Source: Phanerochaete sordida (taxonomy: Eukaryota > Basidiomycota > Agaricomycetes > Polyporales > Phanerochaetaceae). Taken from it: 64,000 bases of DNA. Every line of letters starts with the position of its first letter. Within the stretch, counting starts at the first letter, position 1. Shown piece by piece: positions 61,201 to 64,000 of this stretch. Under the pieces are notes generated by a model, which worked only from the letters and a program-made list of their open reading frames with translations, had not been told where the DNA came from and ran no database searches. The stretch lies in contig BPQB01000002.1 of NCBI GenBank assembly GCA_019973155.2, positions 682,001-746,000 of the forward strand, in the 5' to 3' direction. The position numbers and the translations under genes are program-made.

Positions 61201-62458
61201 CAGCGTGCTGCGCGGCGGGACCAGGTCGTGCGTGACCGCTCTCGTCGGAATTGCCAGGCAGCACCGGACTCGGCGGCGGGCTGACGATGCGCCCGCTCGT
61301 CGCCTCGGTCGCTTCGAGCTTGAGCGCAAAGCGCGGCCGCGGCAGGATGATCGCGTCGCACCACGTCTCCGCGGCGAGCCACCGCTGCCTGCCCTTGAGG
61401 TTCGGCGTGGACATGCTGGCTTTGAGGAGCGAGTTGCGTGGCGACGGTTTGAGGTAGGCCGGCACCTTGCTGGTGCGCGCGTCGAGGAAGTTGATGCGGG
61501 GCACGACGAGACGGCCCTTGCCCTTGTCAACAGCGGCAGGTGCGCTCTGCGGCTCGGCTGTCTCGGGCTGTGGGAACGGGTAGGCGTACGGATGGGACCG
61601 CAACGAGCTGGGTTCCGAAGCAGGGCCGTTTTCGCGCCCGGGCGTCGCGAGCAGGGTCGCATAGTACGAATTGTAGTACTCGTCTTCGTGCGACATTCGT
61701 CCTCGCGTGGCGTCGGGCAGGGTCGTGTTGGCGCGCGCGCGTCCGATGGTAGAGCGAGGCGTGGCGGTGGGCAGGGGAGGCTCCGGCTGCGCGCTGGACT
61801 GCGCCCGCTCGCGCGCAAGGTTGTCCGCGGACGCAGACATGCGGAGGCTTTTCCTCCGGCCAAACGTGAAGATGCTCGCGAGACTGGTCCGGCGGGACGA
61901 AGGTGCGGAGTTCTCTCGCTGTTCGGGCGCTGGAGGGAACGTGTGCGGTGCGGTGCGTTCGATGGGTGTCGGGGTGTCGCCTACGCCGCCGAGCTGGTCG
62001 GGGTTGACGAAGGACATGGTCGGGCGCCGCTGCTGGGGGTTCTGGCGGAGGTGCGGGGCGCGAGCGTTCGTGTTCCGCCTGCTGTCTGCAGCTCCGGTGG
62101 ACTTGGTCTGTCTCGAAGCGTTCGAGACGGCACGGCCGCGAGACCTGTCTTGCTCAGGTGCGCTCGCTGCGTGGGACTGCCTTGCGTCGCGCGGTGACGC
62201 GCCTGCACCTCGCCTGCCCTCGTCCTCTTCCTCCGAAAGCACCTCGTGCAGCATCTCTCCCCAGCTGTCTCGGCTGCCAGCGTCATGGTTGTTCTTCGGC
62301 GGCTGTTCGATGGGCCCGTTGTAAGGTATGTACCAGTCGTCGTCTGGGTCTTCGTCCTCTCTGTTGAGCGGCGATGAGGGGCCTGGTTTGGACGGGCCCG
62401 CCCTCGAGGCGAAGATACCGAGACGAGACATGCGAGAAGGCGAACTTTGAACGGCCAT
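58298..62458 (-). CDS. Large disordered Ser/Pro-rich protein of unknown function
   Basis: One open frame of 1386 codons from 62458 (MAVQSSPSRMSRLGIFASRA) to 58298 (YGPIGEAL). I do not recognise a family. It is rich in Ser, Pro, Arg and Gly with almost no hydrophobic core, so probably disordered and phosphorylated. A short motif HPYA recurs (SHPYAY, AHPYAQ, VHPYAQ, AHPYAT, AHPYAE). A 57-nt in-frame intron is likely at 58714-58770 (gtgagc, branch ctaac, gtcgcag); splicing it gives 1367 residues. The recurring SRxS and RRxS contexts suggest kinase sites. It could be a cell-polarity or signalling scaffold, but that is a guess. Confidence 0.75.
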   Translation of the reverse strand: MAVQSSPSRMSRLGIFASRAGPSKPGPSSPLNREDEDPDDDWYIPYNGPIEQPPKNNHDAGSRDSWGEMLHEVLSEEEDEGRRGAGASPRDARQSHAASAPEQDRSRGRAVSNASRQTKSTGAADSRRNTNARAPHLRQNPQQRRPTMSFVNPDQLGGVGDTPTPIERTAPHTFPPAPEQRENSAPSSRRTSLASIFTFGRRKSLRMSASADNLARERAQSSAQPEPPLPTATPRSTIGRARANTTLPDATRGRMSHEDEYYNSYYATLLATPGRENGPASEPSSLRSHPYAYPFPQPETAEPQSAPAAVDKGKGRLVVPRINFLDARTSKVPAYLKPSPRNSLLKASMSTPNLKGRQRWLAAETWCDAIILPRPRFALKLEATEATSGRIVSPPPSPVLPGNSDESGHARPGPAAQHAAMTRARSMSRVGASPPPPKQEPAPTPPPAEASTSRNLRPPRPKSWAWDDLALPSPVPSLAKCVKHDSVLFLTNAARRVLEEGRQLEEERKVWQASAGKSYLDRRANNVSRARSKSIGAPRNRPRPRSRSGERKAFEALAEKTLLGNQTRPPTIHVRSASGSKASHHTHSQSQTQSATAHGTFQSMASRPFSRSGTGSRTMRSHAHSNSVGNTVSTARSDEVPSAAGGGSSNGHSRNHSFGKSAFKIVVSTANSAAAFCGLTSPTGEKGLVTPLDENPGTMDNGFQTTGTRNIRLQDQMRAEQARSPGSDHLLVIAPNSPTGMVNPNSSSPTPSGMSGSGEVGIAILPPDDSSRQYRGREPIRIPAHPYAQGSGYAPHPVLSTSPESYTPSSPTRANRAVEEPHVNMHRQPVQVHPYAQAHPYATPTRPRPPNLSIPLNDTLYAELSPGHVREVNPEDIRYSPEIPPPTVVTGKQSLQQLRGAAHPYAEESKRTSELVFGDVLMRTMRRPSIDSGIGTSDYGEHEREVDWRDRTTEPEADAVEDIVRIHGASGSRGDVRSTDTRPSPYTVNSGGMQSNHTVASSPIGHVNPPTFRRMATDGSGSGSGRGSLGPRLGHSSGSSPGMVSHDSSPPLSPRPLDDTPDDLERFRNLFYRPSNSNSSESMAHAADRPGVGSRRPSGSIPFDVSSRSTRSGLSTLARQLSEDLEDLRNLYTSQDSEDVSSDEPRMWGRRHGGLTGPRSDDLHDEPPNMVLARFNTSSSHRSGYDSPVRLPIDTSFVAPTTNIPEDVESSRASSVFEMSPLHNEDRPQGEQRSHIIVDYIALTCRVAELLRVGSIEAVSTPPVIYTPQRHSHDVSLIGHSAPTDEADAGSDTRRDSEFLDPRLLLSARSTLLSQLSPVTRSSYMTSNTDTSRMSGLSDFPAPPTDVSPSSLAPPAPLRIVREPSLATFGRQDSASSEYGPIGEAL

Positions 62459-62999
62459 TCATGTGCCTGAGTGAAGGCTAAGGAGTGTGAGATTGATTAT
62501 CAGAAAAAAGAGGTATCTCTGGTGAGCAACCCGTCATCAGCAAGTTGCACAGATGTCCATGCGCGGGTCTACGCACATGACATTATTCGCCACGACAAGA
62601 TGAAGGGGAAGGGAAGATGGATGTGCTGGTGGTGAGCTCATGCCTTGAAACCAAGGCTGGAGTCACGTGGCAATCTTTAGCTTACCATATATGGCAGGTA
62701 GCTTCAAACCGTCTCCTCCGGCAGGTCTCTCACCGTCCACTACGACTCCGGGCTCGCTCTCTACGTCGGCGGCGGGCAAAGACATGGGTGTAACCGAAAC
62801 CAGATGAATTTAGGCATCAGGATCTTCCAGTCGTCCTATAACCGCGAGCGTGTCGCGCATGAGTGCTTCGTCGCCCACGCGTACCGCGTCCAGGTATTAG
62901 TCCTCCTTTTGGCTCCCAGCTTCACCGGTCCCATAAAAGGTTCCCATGGACGCATATCCCTCTGATATACCTGCTTGCTTTTTGCCACCACGACCAGCC
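62459..62999. other. Divergent promoter region
   Basis: Spacer between the disordered-protein gene and the MAPEG gene. No distinct motif seen apart from T-rich tracts. Confidence 0.4.
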
Positions 63000-63848
63000 A
63001 TGAACCTCAGCCTCGACACTCCTGGACTCGCCCTTTACTCTATCCCAGCAGTTTGGGCTACCGCGTTCTACCCAAATGTCGCCAGGGTACGCGTCTTTGA
63101 GGGCAGAACTGGGCTGTAGCTGACATATGCGCTTATTTACAGTGGCTAGTCATGAAGAACATGCGTGGATACACCAAGTGAGATATACCCTCTGTCCAAT
63201 GGCCCCGCTCGCTAACCTTCTAACAGCGTGACACCACGCGAAAACATGGGGCTGTTGAAGGACTCTCAGCAGCTTGACGAGTCTACTAGGAGCCGGTTGC
63301 TGCGCATGGCTGGGGCTCATCAGGTCAGTGACTCAGTGCGCTCTCGCGCTCTCTGAGTAACCTCAGCTGACTGGTAGCGGCGTTCTCACGCAGAACGGCA
63401 TGGAGAACCTTCCCATCTGGTTCGCTGCGGTGGCAAGTCCAATATGGTTCGTTCTCATGGTATGACGTCTGAACAAAGCCTACGCTTTAGCTCTCGGGCT
63501 ATGTTGCCGGTGTGCCTCATGACACCATGAACAGGCTTGCTGGTGGATAGTGAGTGTCCAGACTAGTAATAAACGATGATTTTCATAGTAGGCATACTCA
63601 GCCTCGCCCTTCGTCTTGTCTTCAACTACGTATACTTCAACCACACCACTGAAACTCAGAGCCATCTCCGGTATGTAGGACTACTGGACAGGCGCGAAGC
63701 TTGGCTGATAATGATTTTATCCGCCAGTACTTTCGTCTACTTCGCTGGCCTTTGTGAGCAATTATTTCCTGAACGTTTCGTGCCCTTGCTAATACGAGTC
63801 ATTAGCTCTTCCTTTGACTCTACTCATCAAGTCGGCGAACAAGCTTAG
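63000..63848 (+). CDS. MAPEG-family membrane protein
   Basis: MAPEG (membrane-associated proteins in eicosanoid and glutathione metabolism) small four-TM protein. Start at 63000 (MNLSLDTPGLALYSIPAVW). Spliced sequence includes WLVMKNMRGYTNVTPREN, RSRLLRMAGAHQNGMENLP then IWFAAVLSGYVAGVPHDTMN. Next are LALRLVFNYVYFNHTTETQS and LRTFVYFAGLCEQLFPERF. Stop at 63848. GAHQNGMENLPIW and the RLVFNYVYF pattern are typical of the family. The join FAAV|LSGYV requires a GC-AG intron (63433-63490, gcaagt...ctttag, 58 nt). The next intron uses gtggat and runs 46 nt. The C-terminal extension after FPERF is longer than usual. Confidence 0.82.
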
Positions 63849-64000
63849 CGCGTCCGCATTCTAAGCGCATATCTCGACCGTGATATTCTGTACGCTTTCA
63901 TGTACCAATCAAGGTTCTTTGATGTCGTGGTTTCATTCAGGTTATCTCGAGCTCGGAGCTTCTGCGCAGATCTCGCGTCGTCCAGAGCGCATACGAAAGA
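63849..64000. other. 3' flank to window end
   Basis: No feature recognised. Confidence 0.4.

Noticed and set aside
61205..62197. Long plus-strand open frame of 330 codons
   Set aside because: It is antisense to the Ser/Pro/Arg-rich disordered protein, whose biased codons open other frames. No domain.

Overview
The window is nuclear DNA from a filamentous basidiomycete, most likely a white-rot member of the Polyporales (Agaricomycetes). The genes carry many short GT-AG introns of about 45-60 nt with CTAAC-like branch points. They include a Clp1 (clampless) homologue, a manganese peroxidase of the long type with five disulfides, and a cluster of DUF6533 membrane proteins, a family expanded in Agaricomycetes. 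The genus call is inference. Gene models below were spliced by eye.

Left part (1-20.5 kb) is gene-dense and mostly conserved. On the minus strand it holds the end-truncated clp1 gene, a secreted serine carboxypeptidase and an Old Yellow Enzyme-type flavin oxidoreductase with a membrane tail. The oxidoreductase diverges from a plus-strand short-chain dehydrogenase. Then come TFIIE alpha (minus), an RNI/leucine-rich repeat protein (minus), a Gbp2-like three-RRM SR protein (plus) and the trehalose-phosphatase TPS2 (plus).

Middle part (20.5-52.7 kb) is accessory. A tandem duplication produced two plus-strand genes that share a promoter region and an N-terminal membrane module but have unrelated C-termini, one of them DUF6699. 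From 25.3 to 49.0 kb lie seven DUF6533 seven-TM-like paralogues, two pairs of them tail-to-tail. Also here are a decayed F-box gene, a family of structured inverted repeats at 40.2-42.7 kb, and the manganese peroxidase at 43.2 kb. 49-52.7 kb has few genes and contains a second, decayed tandem duplication.

Right part (52.7-64 kb) returns to ordinary genes. It has an MFSD5-like transporter (minus) divergent from a membrane-anchored fatty aldehyde dehydrogenase with 12-nt and 7-nt micro-exons (plus). These are followed by a roughly 1370-residue disordered protein (minus) divergent from a MAPEG-family membrane protein (plus).

The most unusual items are two. One is the DUF6533 array with a shared cytoplasmic-tail signature (SRFxxNLR followed by GNxxExLD). 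The other is the pair of 142-144 nt inverted repeats whose hairpin stems differ in sequence but stay complementary.
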